From Ixodes scapularis (taxonomy: Eukaryota; Arthropoda; Arachnida; Ixodida; Ixodidae): DNA of 64,000 bases. Numbering within the stretch: position 1 is the stretch's first letter; the number at the start of each line of letters is the position of its first letter. The DNA lies in assembly GCF_016920785.2 (NCBI RefSeq), contig NW_024609846.1, positions 119,067,473-119,131,472 on the forward strand, in the 5' to 3' direction. Shown in pieces: positions 11,804 through 21,329 of this stretch. A program made the position numbers and the translations under genes. The notes beneath the pieces were generated by a model. That model worked only from the letters and a program-made list of their open reading frames with translations. It searched no databases and was not told the DNA's origin.

Positions 11804-12466
11804 CGCTATTTTGACTGACCTTACTTGTGATGACTTCATGTGACTGATTTTCATTCAGTCCACACATTCCATTTTTAGTGTAAATAAACATTCAATCATT
11901 GAACTTCTGTGCTGCACAAATTATGATCCAGGGTTATAATATCATAAGTCTACTTGATTTTATTGAATTAAGAGCCAGATTATTGTAGAAAGTCGTGAAA
12001 AATAGTATGAAATACTGAAGCTATAGGAAAATGGTAAACCTCATTATTTTCCTAACCCCATGTTTAGCAAACTAAAATATCGGGAGGCACACGGGAAGAT
12101 TTCTTAAGTCGGAATTTATTGAGTGTACAAACGTCCACTTATTTTATGAACTCTACATATATCCATTAGACCTAATTCGCGAAATATTTGGCCCGCCAAA
12201 ATTGAAAACTGTGCAGTACCTTAATATATGTTTGTAATTAAAGAATTTGACTCTTAGTGCTATACTAGTAAGCACCTGCATGTACACCCATTGAACTACA
12301 GCTCTAATATTCAAAATAAATCGCCGAATGGGTTTCCTAATTTACAGAGCACAAAAGATCAACAGCAGGATGAATAGTTTTCCCGATGCACGGAACAGCC
12401 GAGCGCGCATCTAGGGACGCCGCTGCGGGAGAGCTCAACGCCGAAAGAAGCCGAACTTCCAGGCTG
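11804..12466 (+). other. P element 3' untranslated and subterminal sequence
   Basis: AT-rich. An AATAAA signal at 11883-11888, 80 bases past the transposase stop, is a good polyadenylation candidate. No other gene seen before the right inverted repeat. Confidence 0.65.
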
Positions 12467-12528
12467 GTCGTAGTGTGATGACGTCACGAAGACGTGGAGA
12501 GGCCTTGAGCTAGTCTAGGTGGTGTTGT
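12467..12528 (-). repeat. Right terminal inverted repeat of the P element
   Basis: Inverted partner of 7413-7485; ends with GGTGGTGTTG at 12528. Confidence 0.85.
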
Positions 12529-13227
12529 CTGGGTCCACTTGGACTTTATTAAGCTTACTCGCTAAGTTCGAAGGTCACGGCGCCAATTTGTTTTGACGCA
12601 GCGAAGTGGGGGGTGTTTTCCCCGTAGAGCAGTAAAGTATCGCCCCGATTGGAGAGTTCCCCCAGGGGTTTAGCATTGTTTCTCTTCTTAGAAAAGGGAA
12701 ATAACGAGTTCGGTGGTCTTTCTGTGATTGGTGGAGGACCCGCTGGCACTGGGGCCAATAGAATTGTGTGATCGTCCTGATTGGACAGGCCCTGTGTCAG
12801 CGGGGAGTTTTCTCGTCCGCGCTGGCGAGAAAACGTTGAGTTTGAACAAGCCCGTGCGCGGAGCAAGTTATCTCCCGCGGTCCGCCGGTCCGCGTAGCTT
12901 AGTCGCGAGCGACGAGCAGTTTCTTTTGAGCCTCACCGTGCGCGGTGGGCACTTTGCGCCGAGGCGCGTTTTTTTCGCCTTTCTACTGCCGTGAGCGGAC
13001 AGTAGAGTCCTGTAACCAAGTTTGCTGTTGTCGTTTTAATATATTTGTTTTTATCAATCGTTGCTCTCGCCTTTGAGCGTCTTTCTTCGAGGCTCCGCCA
13101 CCACCAACGAGCAAGAAGCGACCATCCTTCGCGGCTGTCCACGATCGCCCGGCCCTGACCTACGACTTCTAGGAAGGACCGGGACAAAACAACCTGGTGA
13201 CCCTCAGGGAGGGACGCATTCTTTACT

Positions 13228-13747
13228 GGAGTGATTATGAACGCGTCCTGTTTTCGAGTGACCTTCTACCGGTCTCCCCGGGCGCGTCTATTTCCCGAAG
13301 GCTACATAAGCCGGCCACCCACCTGTGGCCGGGGCTCTTGGTAAGTGGGGGCTACGCTCGACGGAGTATTCATCGTTATTTTACTGCTCCCCCTTTTCCG
13401 TGATCCTGCCAGTTAAGGCAGCGCGGACCCTTCTCCTGGTGATCCTGTCAATTAAGGCAGCGCCAACCTCATTTCTCTTTTGTTCCGCCTCCGGGCGCAA
13501 AGCGTGTGGCGTAAGGCCAATAAACACGTTTCTACGGTATCCCTGTGTTTGGTGTGGTCTCCCGTCCACCGGAGCCTAGCGGCAACCAACGGACGGACCC
13601 GGCCGTAGCCGTCATAGCAGCGGACTACGGGGGGGGTTTGCCTCACAGCGATCAGAAAAGTAAGTCGAAACCCACCTTTTGCAACCCACGAGTTACGGAG
13701 TGGGTATTTGCCTCACTGAGGACTTTGGGGTAAACTAGAATCCCACA
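13228..13747 (+). repeat. 3' LTR of the Gypsy element, right piece
   Basis: Matches 146-665 of the 5' LTR, including the AATAAA signal (near 13518), and ends with TCCCACA at 13747. Sequence then changes abruptly to LINE ORF1. Confidence 0.88.
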
Positions 13748-14260
13748 CGGTTCTGGTCGTTGTCTCTTATTTCTTCAAAACCAGATCGGCGCCATTTGTC
13801 CCTCGCGACTTTCTTCACTTTGTCGCAACTAGTGAACGCTTGCACGACTGCTTCATCCGGAATGTTCGTAGGCAGCCAGTGTACCTTAAAGGTCTTCTCC
13901 CTGGTGTTGGGGTCGATGACGGCGCACGTTTTTCCCTTGATAACGAGAATCCGCACTTTCACCATTTTTTCCTTCGCCAACATGTTGTGTAGTGTGAGTA
14001 TCCAGACGTGATTATATTGGTAAGCACCAAACCCGGCAATGTCCTTGAGGTTGATGGCCGATTTCAGTGCGTCGGCGAAGTCGTCGATTTTATAAGGTCT
14101 CCCCGACGGGTCGCAGTGCAAAATGACAGCATTAAAAGAAGACCGACCTGTTGGCAGCGTGGGCAGAAGCATCCTGTATTCCTGGTGGGCGTTGTTTCCT
14201 GGCTGAACAGTTGATTCCCGGCTAGTGCTAGCCGTTATCGCCGCTCCGACGGAGCTCATG
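13748..14260 (-). pseudogene. LINE A ORF1 (RNA-binding protein), 3' part cut off by the Gypsy element
   Basis: Minus-strand ORF from ATG 14260 running to the Gypsy LTR. It resembles the other LINE ORF1 proteins of this window (blocks HCDPSGRPYKI.DF, GAY..NHVW, and a VIDP...HW motif) but is clearly divergent, so it is a third family. The zinc-knuckle half is missing because the LTR landed inside. The 5' end of the LINE (about 14261-14297) is followed at 14298-14315 by the first 18 bases of a tRNA-Glu gene, the same junction as for the other LINEs here. Confidence 0.75.
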
Positions 14261-14297
14261 ATAAGACGTCCGTCGCGCTCGGCAGCCGGAAGTCCAG

Positions 14298-14315
14298 CCG
14301 CTAGACCACGCCGGA
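14298..14315 (-). pseudogene. tRNA-Glu 5' stub beside LINE A
   Basis: Only the first 18 bases of tRNA-Glu (on the minus strand TCCGGCGTGGTCTAGCGG) are present, followed by the normal array spacer. It marks the 5'-side target copy of a LINE insertion. Confidence 0.75.
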
Positions 14316-14389
14316 ACGGGAACAGGAGAAATACATTTGCTTTATATCCAAATCGGCACCAAATAGCTGAAATGAACTCGTAAAAAAGA

Positions 14390-14460
14390 GGTCTCACCGA
14401 GATTTGAACTCAGACTACTGGATTCAGAGTCCAGAGTGCTAACCGTTACACCATGAGACC
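14390..14460 (-). tRNA. tRNA-Gln (CTG)
   Basis: 71 bases. Acceptor GGTCTCA/TGAGACC, anticodon loop CTCTGAA, and T loop TTCAAAT. The T stem has a wobble pair. A T-run after the 3' end can terminate Pol III. Starts 6 bases after the tRNA-Glu at 14467-14537. Confidence 0.85.
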
Positions 14461-14466
14461 CAGCCC

Positions 14467-14537
14467 TTCCGACGCCGGGAATCGAACCCGGGCCTCCTGG
14501 GTGAAGGCCAGGTATCCTAGCCGCTAGACCACGCCGG
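14467..14537 (-). tRNA. tRNA-Glu (TTC), 5' end abutted by LINE poly(A)
   Basis: Anticodon loop CTTTCAC carries TTC, with B box GGTTCGATTCC and acceptor CCGGCG/CGTCGG. On this copy the anticodon arm reads CTGGC CTTCAC, a variant of the array consensus. The first base is replaced by the poly(A) of the LINE fragment at 14538-15132. Confidence 0.75.
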
Positions 14538-15132
14538 TTTTTTTTTTTTTTTTTTTTATTTCTTTATTGCAGGAGGAATGCAAAAACGGTCATGTCACTT
14601 TAAAAAAATACACTGCCAGACTTATTGCAGGGTACATTAAAATCCTCGCATTTCGAGGAGCGGTTTACAAAGGTATAGCCACTCGGGTTTCGTTTTACGG
14701 TTTGAAAAAACACTTTCCACTTGCTTATCAAGGCTGAAAAAATAATGATGCACTTCTTTCACACTGGGGTCGGCATGACGGACCGCCATGCGCGACCTCC
14801 AAATACTGCACAAGCCCAACAACATAATCATATCAAAAGGTATGCCATCATCGTTACTCACATTCAAGAAACGTATGACTGATTGGCTAATGCACAGTTG
14901 TTTCTTCAACGTGCGCTGCAGCACATGCCAAAAAAACACCGCATCCCAGCAAAAAATGAAAACGTGCTCGATGGTCTCAGGTTTCTTACACAAAATACAG
15001 TCTACCGACCACGGAACATCAATACCCTTTCCTACAAGCCACACCTTAGTGGGCAGTGTATTGGAATGCAGTTTAAAAAAGAACCTTTTAACAGAAGGGG
15101 CAACGCACATATTCTTCACTCACTTGAGCACA
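14538..15132 (-). mobile_element. LINE fragment, 5'-truncated, inserted at the tRNA-Glu 5' end
   Basis: Begins on the plus strand with a run of T (poly(A) of the LINE) directly after CACGCCGG of tRNA-Glu and ends at 15132. The 15 bases GCTAGACCACGCCGG occur at 14523-14537 and again at 15133-15147, a perfect target-site duplication covering the 5' part of the tRNA gene. It is about 95 percent like the 3' ends of the copies at 17834 and 30913 by eye. Confidence 0.88.
14637..15119 (-). pseudogene. LINE ORF2 C-terminal fragment with zf-RVT domain
   Basis: About 160 residues corresponding to the extreme C terminus of the LINE ORF2 proteins at 31013-33529. Contains CILCKKPETIEHVFIFCWD, the C-x2-C...H...C zinc finger found after the reverse transcriptase of L1/Tx1-type LINEs. 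The fragment is 5'-truncated by incomplete reverse transcription. Confidence 0.85.
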
Positions 15133-15148
15133 GCTAGACCACGCCGGA
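15133..15148 (-). pseudogene. tRNA-Glu 5' stub (second copy of LINE target duplication)
   Basis: 16 bases of the tRNA-Glu 5' end, followed by the array spacer. Pairs with 14523-14537 as target-site duplication. Confidence 0.8.
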
Positions 15149-15432
15149 ACGGGAACACCAGAAAGACATTTGCTTTATATCCGAATCGGCACCAAATAGC
15201 TGAAATGAACTCGTAAAAAAGTGAAAGCCGTTTACAACTCCCTGTAACGCCGAATTGGAGTGCAGCTCTTAAGGAGGAGGAGGGAAGGGTACTGAGGGAC
15301 ACGTGTTCCGAGAGCACGTGACGTTGGTGGGGTCACTTAGGGGCAGTCACGTGCCCCCCTTAGAAGTCACGTGACCTTGGGAGGGGGTCACGTGACCTCG
15401 AGGTGTCACGTGACTCCCCAGGTCACGTGACC

Positions 15433-16743
15433 AAATTTTTCCGCTAGATTTAGCGGGGAAATTTTTCCGCTAGATTTAGCGGGGAAATTTTTTCCGCTAG
15501 ATTTAGCGGGGAACTTTTTCCGCTATATCTAGCGGGGAAATTTGTCCGCTAGATTTAGCGGGGGAAATTGTTTCCGCTAGATTTAGCGGGGAAACTTTTA
15601 CCGCTAGATTTAGCGGGGATTGTTTCCGCTATATTTAGCGGGAAAATTGTTTCCGCTAGATTTAGCGGGGAAATTTTTTCCGCTAGATTTAGCGGGGACA
15701 TTTTTCCGCTAGATTTAGAGGGGAAATTGTTTCCGCTAGATTTAGCGGGGAAACTTTTACCGCTAGATTTAGCGGGGATTGTTTCCGCTATATTTAGCGG
15801 GGAAATTGTTTCCGCTAGATTTAGCGGGGAAATTTTTTCCGCTAGATTTAGCGTAAAATTTTTCCGCTAGATTTAGCGGGGAACTTTTTCCGCTAGATTT
15901 AGCGGGGAACTTTTTCCGCAATATTTAGCGGGGAAATTGTTTCCGTTAGATTTAGCGGGGAAATTGTTTCCGCTAGATTTAGCGGGAAAATTTTTTCCGC
16001 TAGATTTAGCGTAAAATTTTTCCGCTAGATTTAGCGGGGAACTTTTTCCGCTAGATTTAGCGGGGAACTTTTTCCGCTATATTTAGCGGAGAAATTTTTT
16101 CCGCTAGATTTAGCGGGGAAATTTTTTCGCTAGATTTAGCGGGGAATTTTTTCCGCTAGATTCAACGAAGAAATTTTTTCCGCTAGATTTAGCGGGGGAA
16201 TAGGGAGTTTTCGTAGATCGTTTTCGCCGTCCCGCAAGGCCCTCCGCAATCCGCTACAATAGCGGGAACTCCACAGTCAAGGCTATCGGCGCGCAGGCGC
16301 AGTAGCGACTTCTTCGTTGCGGAACGCTTAGCGGAGGGGGTAGCGCGGTCTACGAAAACTCCCTAATGTTTCCGCTAGATTTAGCGGGGAAATGTTTCCG
16401 CTAGATTTAGCGGAGAAATTTTTTCCGCTAGATTTAGCGGGGGTTGTTTCCGCTATATTTAGCGGGGAAATTGTTTCCGCTAGATTTAGCGAGGAAATTT
16501 TTCCTCTAGATTTAGCGGGGAAATTTTTTCCGCTAGATTTAGCGGGGAAATTTTTTCCGCTAGATTTAGCGGGGAAATTTTTTCCGCTAGATTTAGCGGG
16601 GAAATTTTTCCTCTAGATTTAGCGGGGAAATTTTTCCACTAGATTTAGCGGGGAAACGTTTTCCGCTAGATTTAGCGGGGAAAATTTTTTTCCGCTAGAT
16701 TTAGCGGGGAACTTTTTCTGCTAGATTTAGCGGGGAAATTTTT
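15433..16743. repeat. Palindromic 28-30 bp minisatellite (CCGCTAGATTTAGCGG)
   Basis: About 40 monomers, interrupted by a MITE at 16203-16363. Each monomer has the inverted repeat CCGCTA-GATT-TAGCGG joined by GGAAATTTTT. Variants include CTC for CCG and TATATT for TAGATT. No coding sense: the reading frames across it are repeats of FPLDLAGK. Confidence 0.92.
16203..16363. mobile_element. 161-bp MITE with TA target duplication
   Basis: Inverted ends GGGAGTTTTCGTAGA and TCTACGAAAACTCCC, flanked by TA at 16201-16202 and 16364-16365, inside the palindromic minisatellite. TA duplication suggests Tc1/mariner-type mobilisation. GC-rich interior, no ORF. Confidence 0.75.
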
Positions 16744-16766
16744 CCTAGCCGCTAGACCACGCCGGA
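16744..16766 (-). pseudogene. tRNA-Glu 5' stub starting the duplicated block
   Basis: 23 bases of tRNA-Glu followed by the standard spacer, lying directly after minisatellite. It marks the join of the tandem duplication that made two satellite-element copies. Confidence 0.7.
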
Positions 16767-16838
16767 ACGGGAACACCAGAAAGACATTTGCTTTATATCC
16801 GAATCGGCACCAAATAGCTGAAATGAACTCGTAAAAAA

Positions 16839-17679
16839 GTGAAAGCCGTTTACAACTCCCTGTAACGCCGAAGTGGAGCGCAGCTCTTGAGGAGGAGGAG
16901 GGAGGGGTACTGAGGGCCACGTGTTCCCAAGGGCACGTGACGTTGGTGGGGTCACTTAGGGGCAGTCACGTGCCCCCTTAGAGGTCACGTGACCTTGGGA
17001 GGGGGTCACGTGACCTCGGGGTGTCACGTGACCCCCAGGTCACGTGGCCCAATTTTTCCGCCAGATTTAGCGGGGAAATTTTTTCCGCTAGATTTAGCGG
17101 GGAACTTTTTCCGCTAGATTTAGCGGGGAAATTTTTTCCGCTAGACTTAGCGGGGAAATTTTTTCCGCTAGACTTAGCGGGGAAATTTTTCCTCTAAACT
17201 TAGCGGGGAAATTTTTTCGCTAGATTTAGCGGGAAAATTTTTTTCCGCTGCGGAAAAATATTTTCCGCTAGATTTAGCCGGGAAATTTTTTCCGCTAGAC
17301 TTAGCGGGGAAATTTTTTCCGCTAGATTTAGCGGGGAAATTTTTTCCGCTAGATTTAGCGGGGAATTTTTTCCGCTAGATTTAGCGGGGAAGTTTTCCGC
17401 TAGATTTGGCGGGGTAATGTTTCCGCTAGATTTAGCGGGGAAATATTTTCCGCTAGATTTAGCGGGGAAATTTTTCTGCTATATTTAGCGGGGAAATGTC
17501 TCCGCTATATTTAGCGGGGAAATGTTTCCGCTAGACTTAGCGGGGAAATTTTTCCTCTAGATTTAGCGGGGAAATTTTCCCGCTAGGTTTAGCGGGGAAA
17601 TTTACCCATAATGCACCGCGCGGTTACACCGACGGCGACGCCGCTCAAGCCGGAAACGGGCGCCTAAGAGCTGCGCTCT
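16839..17679 (-). mobile_element. Satellite-carrying element, copy 2b (complete)
   Basis: Begins GTGAAAGCCG after AAAAAA and ends GAGCTGCGCTCT before AAAAAG of the tRNA-Gln spacer. The empty spacer at 14379-14392 has a single A-run, so the A-run is duplicated by the insertion. The end block (17625-17679) matches 9277-9330 of copy 1. The core is a short CACGTG array and a palindromic array (17051-17603). Confidence 0.85.
17051..17603. repeat. Palindromic minisatellite, second array
   Basis: About 18-20 monomers of the CCGCTAGATTTAGCGG type, with more TAGACTTAGCG variants than the first array. Confidence 0.9.
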
Positions 17680-17686
17680 AAAAAGA

Positions 17687-17757
17687 GGTCTCACCGAGAT
17701 TTGAACTCGGATTGCTGGATTCAGAGTCCAGGGTGCTAACCGTTACACCATGAGACC
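17687..17757 (-). tRNA. tRNA-Gln (CTG)
   Basis: Full 71-base gene, perfect acceptor and T stems, anticodon CTG in loop CTCTGAA, with one change in the D-anticodon junction. Lies 5 bases after the tRNA-Glu at 17763. Confidence 0.85.
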
Positions 17758-17762
17758 CAGCC

Positions 17763-17833
17763 TTCCCACACCGGGAATCGAACCCGGGCCTCCTAGGTGA
17801 AAGCCAGGTATCCTAGCCACTAGACCACGCCGG
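17763..17833 (-). tRNA. tRNA-Glu (TTC), 5' end abutted by LINE B
   Basis: Anticodon TTC with intact anticodon and T stems. The 3' acceptor strand is TGTGGGA and does not pair perfectly with CCGGCG, so one mismatch is expected. LINE B poly(A) begins right at its first base. Confidence 0.7.
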
Positions 17834-17959
17834 TTATTTTTTATTTCTTTATTGCAGGAGGAATGCAAAAACGGTCATGTCACTTTAAAAAAATACTCTG
17901 CAAGACTTATTGCAGGGTACGTTAAAATCCTCGCATTTCGAGGAGCGGTTTACAAATGT

Positions 17960-20900
17960 CTAGCCACTCGGGTTTCGTTTTACGGTTTGATAAACACTTT
18001 CCACTTGCCTAACAAGGCTGAAAAAATAATGATGCACTTCTTTCACACTGGGGTCGGCATGACGGACCGCCATGCGCGACCTCCAAATACTGCAGAAACC
18101 CAACAACATAATCATATCAAAAGGTATGCCATCATCGTTACTCACATTCAAGAAACGTATCACTGATTGGCTAATGCACAGTTGTTTCTTCAACGTGCGC
18201 TGGAGCACATCCCAAAAAAATACCGCATCCCAGCAAAAAATGAAAACGTGCTCGATGGTCTCAGGTTTGTTACATAAAATACAGTCTACCGACCACGGAA
18301 CATCAATACCCTTTCCTTGAAGCCACACCTTAGTGGGCAGTGTATTGGAATGCAGTTTAAAAAAGAACGTTTTAACGGAAGGGGGAATGCACATATTCTT
18401 CACTCGCTTGAGCACATCTTGGCCCCCGCTACATACTACAGTTCTATACAACGGGTCTGGAAACAAACTTATCAATAAATCGCGTGTAAGTGTTTTCTTC
18501 TTAACAGCAGACAAATATTCAAAAGAAAAACGGGCAGACAAAAATAACACCGCGTCTACCACCTCCTTTTGATATCCAACTAATCTCTTAAGTTCGCCGC
18601 CATGGGACGAAACGAGAAAAGATGGTAAATGAGGAGACAATTTGGTTTGTATAAATGCACGTATGAAAGCATGCTCTTGGTCTCGTAGAAAAAAAGAATC
18701 GGGACACAATCTGCTTGCAAAACAAATGCAAGAGACCGAGACCACCGTGACGAATCCCATGGAAAAGATTGTCTCTCCTCATCGGCTCCCACTTTGAATT
18801 CCAAATAAACGTGGCAAAAACACGGTGAAATTTCTGCACATTCAAGCGAGCACAATGAATGGCCTGCATCACGTACCATAATTTTGCAATGAGAAAAATA
18901 TTACATACTGTCGCTCTGGCAAATATGGACAGCTCACGCTGCTTCCAACGGGAAGCGCGTCTGTCCAGGTCGGCGGCGACTCCCGACCAATAGGATTTGC
19001 TTTGCCGGCAACATTTTAGTGGCACACCGAGGTAAGTGCACGGCACACAGTCCCAACACACCCCTTCAAACACCGAAGGGGTTGTGGCCCACTCTCCGTG
19101 CCAAAACCCACGGCACTTGCTCAAATTTATGGCTGCCCCTGTAGCCTTACAGAAGTCTCTTGCCAACTTCACAGCCGCGCTAATACTTGGCTTATCGCTA
19201 CAAAAAATCGCGACATCATCTGCATAGCTCATGACTTTTATCTCCTCATTTTCCATCCGGAATCCGTGACATTGATTACTGTTCTGAACACTTAAACAAA
19301 AAAGTTCCAAATAGAGGTTAAACAATAACGGCGACAAGGGACATCCTTGTCTTACGGATGTTCGCACACGTATCGGTTCAGTCAATTCCCTGTTCACAAT
19401 GAGCCTAGTGGTACACTCTTAGTACGCCATTTTAACCCCGTCCAAAATACGCTCGCCCACATTCACGTGCTTTAAAACATCAAAAAGGACATCGTGCTTA
19501 ACACGATCGAAAGCCTTATCTAGGTCCAGTTGAAGCATGGCAACTTGGCCCATGCCATCGTCACATGCCTCCAAAACAGTTCGGGCAACGTGCACATTCG
19601 TCAAAATAGATCGACCCTGTATTCCACAGGTCTGATTATCTCCAATGAGCTGGCAGGCAACACTCTGGAACCTCCCCGCTAGGATTTTAGCAAAAATCTT
19701 GTAATCTACATTACACAGAGTTATCGGTCGGAAAGCAGTAACTTGACGTAGTTTCTCAACGTCATCGCTTTTGGGAATTAACACAGTGTATGTACGTGAA
19801 AAAGACGGCGGCAGTACTTTCCTTTCGTATGCTTTACAAATGACTTCTAAAAAAAGCGGACCGATTACGCTTTTGTATTTCTTATAAAATTCGGCGCATA
19901 TCCCGTCCGGTCCTGGCGTTTTCGAGCTCGGCAAATCGTCTATTGCTCTCTCGACCTCTTGAAGAGTGATCGGCTCTGTGAGGTTTTCCTTCTCCTCTTC
20001 CATTAGTTGCGGCAGGGACTCTAGAAGTTTTCCACACATAAGGTCCTGCCTTCCTTTAACTTGGGTTTCAAAAACTTGCCTATAGTGTGCGACAAAAGCC
20101 TGCTCAATACTACTTGGGCTCGTGTTAATCACTCCGTTGTACTCGATTTCGCCGATTTCGTTGCGAAGCGCGAACCTTTTCTCATCCGCCAAAGACCGTT
20201 TAGTAGGCTGTTCTCCCATCAAGTACTTCTCTGATCGAGCCCGAACAATGGCTCCGCGGTAACGCTCTTGATGAAAAAGCGCCAGGCGTTGCTTAACCGT
20301 TTCCAAATCTTTAAGAGCTGTGCCAGGTTGCTCACACTCAGCTCTTGACAGAGCTTGCAAATCTTCGATTAAGCCACGTTCGTCGCATCGCGCCTCGTAC
20401 GCTAAAATCGACGACCTTTCGATAGCGAGCATCTTCACTTCCTGTTTGATGAGCTCCCATGTCTCGAATATATCGCCCCTTGCGGTTTTAAAAAACGTTT
20501 TGAAGACGTTATCTACCGCTGCAAGAAAACTTTCATCGTCAAGCAGTTTTGTGTTAAGCTTCCACAGCTTCCAGTTAAACTTGGCCTTCGGCGGCGCTTT
20601 TTCGCCGATCGTTGTCGAAATCATGCAATGATCCGAAAAAAACACTGGTGTGACGCGATACTTTCTTAACATTGCTGCCGCGGAGGCCGATACGTATACT
20701 CTATCTAGGCGCGCATGAGACGACGCTTGGAAATGGGTGAAACGAATCTCGCTCGTTTCATTCGTCACCGTTCCGGCGTCAACCAAGTCAAAGTCTTCAA
20801 CCAGTTCGCTTAAAACTTGCGCACTCTTGTCGCTGCTCCGCCTCAGGGGCGTTCTGTCTGCTGCCCTTACAACGCAGTTAAAATCGCCCAACAACACAAT

Positions 20901-21329
20901 CGTTTTATCACATTCTAGAAAACGGCGTAAGCCAATAAAAAAGGAAACACGGTCTTTAACCGTACTAGGCGCATACACACAAACAATTCGCCACTGAAAA
21001 GACGCCAAGGAAAAATCACACATGATGAACCGCCCTTCCGTGTCGGTGGTTACAGCTAACTCCGACAAGGGCAGGGACTTTTTAAGAAAAAGAAAACATC
21101 CGGCAGAAAAACCAACCGCGTGGGTGACACAAACTTCGTACGACGGCAGAAAAGGCCTAAGCGCACTAGCAACCTGTTCCTCCTCAGCCATTTTAGTCTC
21201 TTGCACCGCTAAGAAATCGGGTTTCTCTTTAAGCAGCGAACGCTGCAATTGGTATTGTTTTTTCCTGGCGCTCAAACCTCGAACATTTAGCGATGCGACC
21301 GTTATTGCTGGTTGGAACGTACAAATCAT
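17960..21329 (-). pseudogene. LINE B ORF2: endonuclease, reverse transcriptase, zinc finger
   Basis: Starts ATG 21329. The APE-like endonuclease has SLNVRG, QETK, GDFN, SHARLDRVYVS and SDH motifs. The RT has KTPGPDG, FRPITL, QGCPLSPLLF and SYADDV; a C-x2-C...H...C zf-RVT finger follows. No RNase H. Breaks: TAA at 19417-19419 where LINE C has a CAA codon, a frameshift in an A homopolymer near 18687-18693, and a small indel near 17990. The protein nicks target DNA and primes reverse transcription at the nick. Domain set and finger fit the L1/Tx1 group; clade placement is inferred. Confidence 0.88.

Larger units (their letters stand above)
7413..12528 (+). mobile_element. P-element-like DNA transposon with THAP-domain transposase
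   Basis: Long imperfect terminal inverted repeats: 7413-7485 begins CAACACCACCTAGACT and is mirrored at 12467-12528. Both arms also hold a GTGACGTCA-type palindrome and end near CACACTACGAC. The 8 bases outside the ends do not match, so a fresh P-type 8-bp duplication is not visible. The single gene lies on the plus strand and fills 7899-11803. The element is 5.1 kb including a 629-bp later insertion. It is nested in the 879-bp insert, so it is younger than the Gypsy copy. Confidence 0.85.
7233..13227. mobile_element. Insert in the Gypsy 3' LTR: 879 bp LTR-like shell around a P element
   Basis: GGAGT occurs at 7228-7232 and 13228-13232, while the intact 5' LTR has it once, so this is a clean insertion. 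Removing the P element (7413-12528) leaves 180 + 699 = 879 bp. The shell starts TGTAGGAG. Near its right end it has AACAACC followed by TGGTGACCCTCAGGGAGGG (13195-13213), which resembles an LTR end with a primer-binding site. A 5-bp duplication and the TG start suit an LTR retroelement, but the right end (TTTACT) is not CA. It may be a solo LTR or a truncated 5' end of another element. No ORF of interest in the shell. Confidence 0.65.
1..13747 (+). mobile_element. Ty3/Gypsy LTR retrotransposon, decayed, with a nested 6 kb insert in its 3' LTR
   Basis: Order seen: 5' LTR (1-665, left edge cut by the window), primer-binding site, gag, protease, reverse transcriptase, RNase H, integrase, purine tract (7037-7049), then a 3' LTR in two pieces (7052-7232 and 13228-13747). 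The uninterrupted 5' LTR acts as an empty-site control: its bases run straight across the point where the 3' LTR is split. The domain order RT-RNase H-IN is that of Ty3/Gypsy, not Copia. The coding region has several in-frame stops and shifts, so the copy is dead. The right LTR ends at 13747 and is followed directly by LINE ORF1 sequence, so the element landed in an older LINE. Its left target duplication is outside the window. Confidence 0.9.
15221..16743 (-). mobile_element. Satellite-carrying element, copy 2a (one end missing)
   Basis: Starts on the plus strand with GTGAAAGCCGTTTAC after a run of 6 A in the tRNA-array spacer, followed by the inverted AGCTCTT block, a short CACGTG minisatellite, then a long array of TTTCCGCTAGATTTAGCGGG monomers (15433-16200, 16366-16743). 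It lacks the AGAGCGC end and stops at a tRNA-Glu stub (16744). The stub, spacer and element start are then repeated at 16744-17050, so a tandem duplication or unequal exchange produced two copies. Confidence 0.8.

Noticed and set aside
7405..12536. 8-bp target duplication for the P element
   Set aside because: The flanking 8-mers AGGTAGTG and TCTGGGTC do not match, so no duplication is claimed.
12728..12994. ORF of 88 codons right of the P element
   Set aside because: Lies in LTR-like non-coding sequence; no domain or conserved neighbour.
15568..16616. ORFs repeating FPLDLAGK
   Set aside because: They come from the palindromic minisatellite read in frame. The monomer length varies and the frame is not kept across the array.
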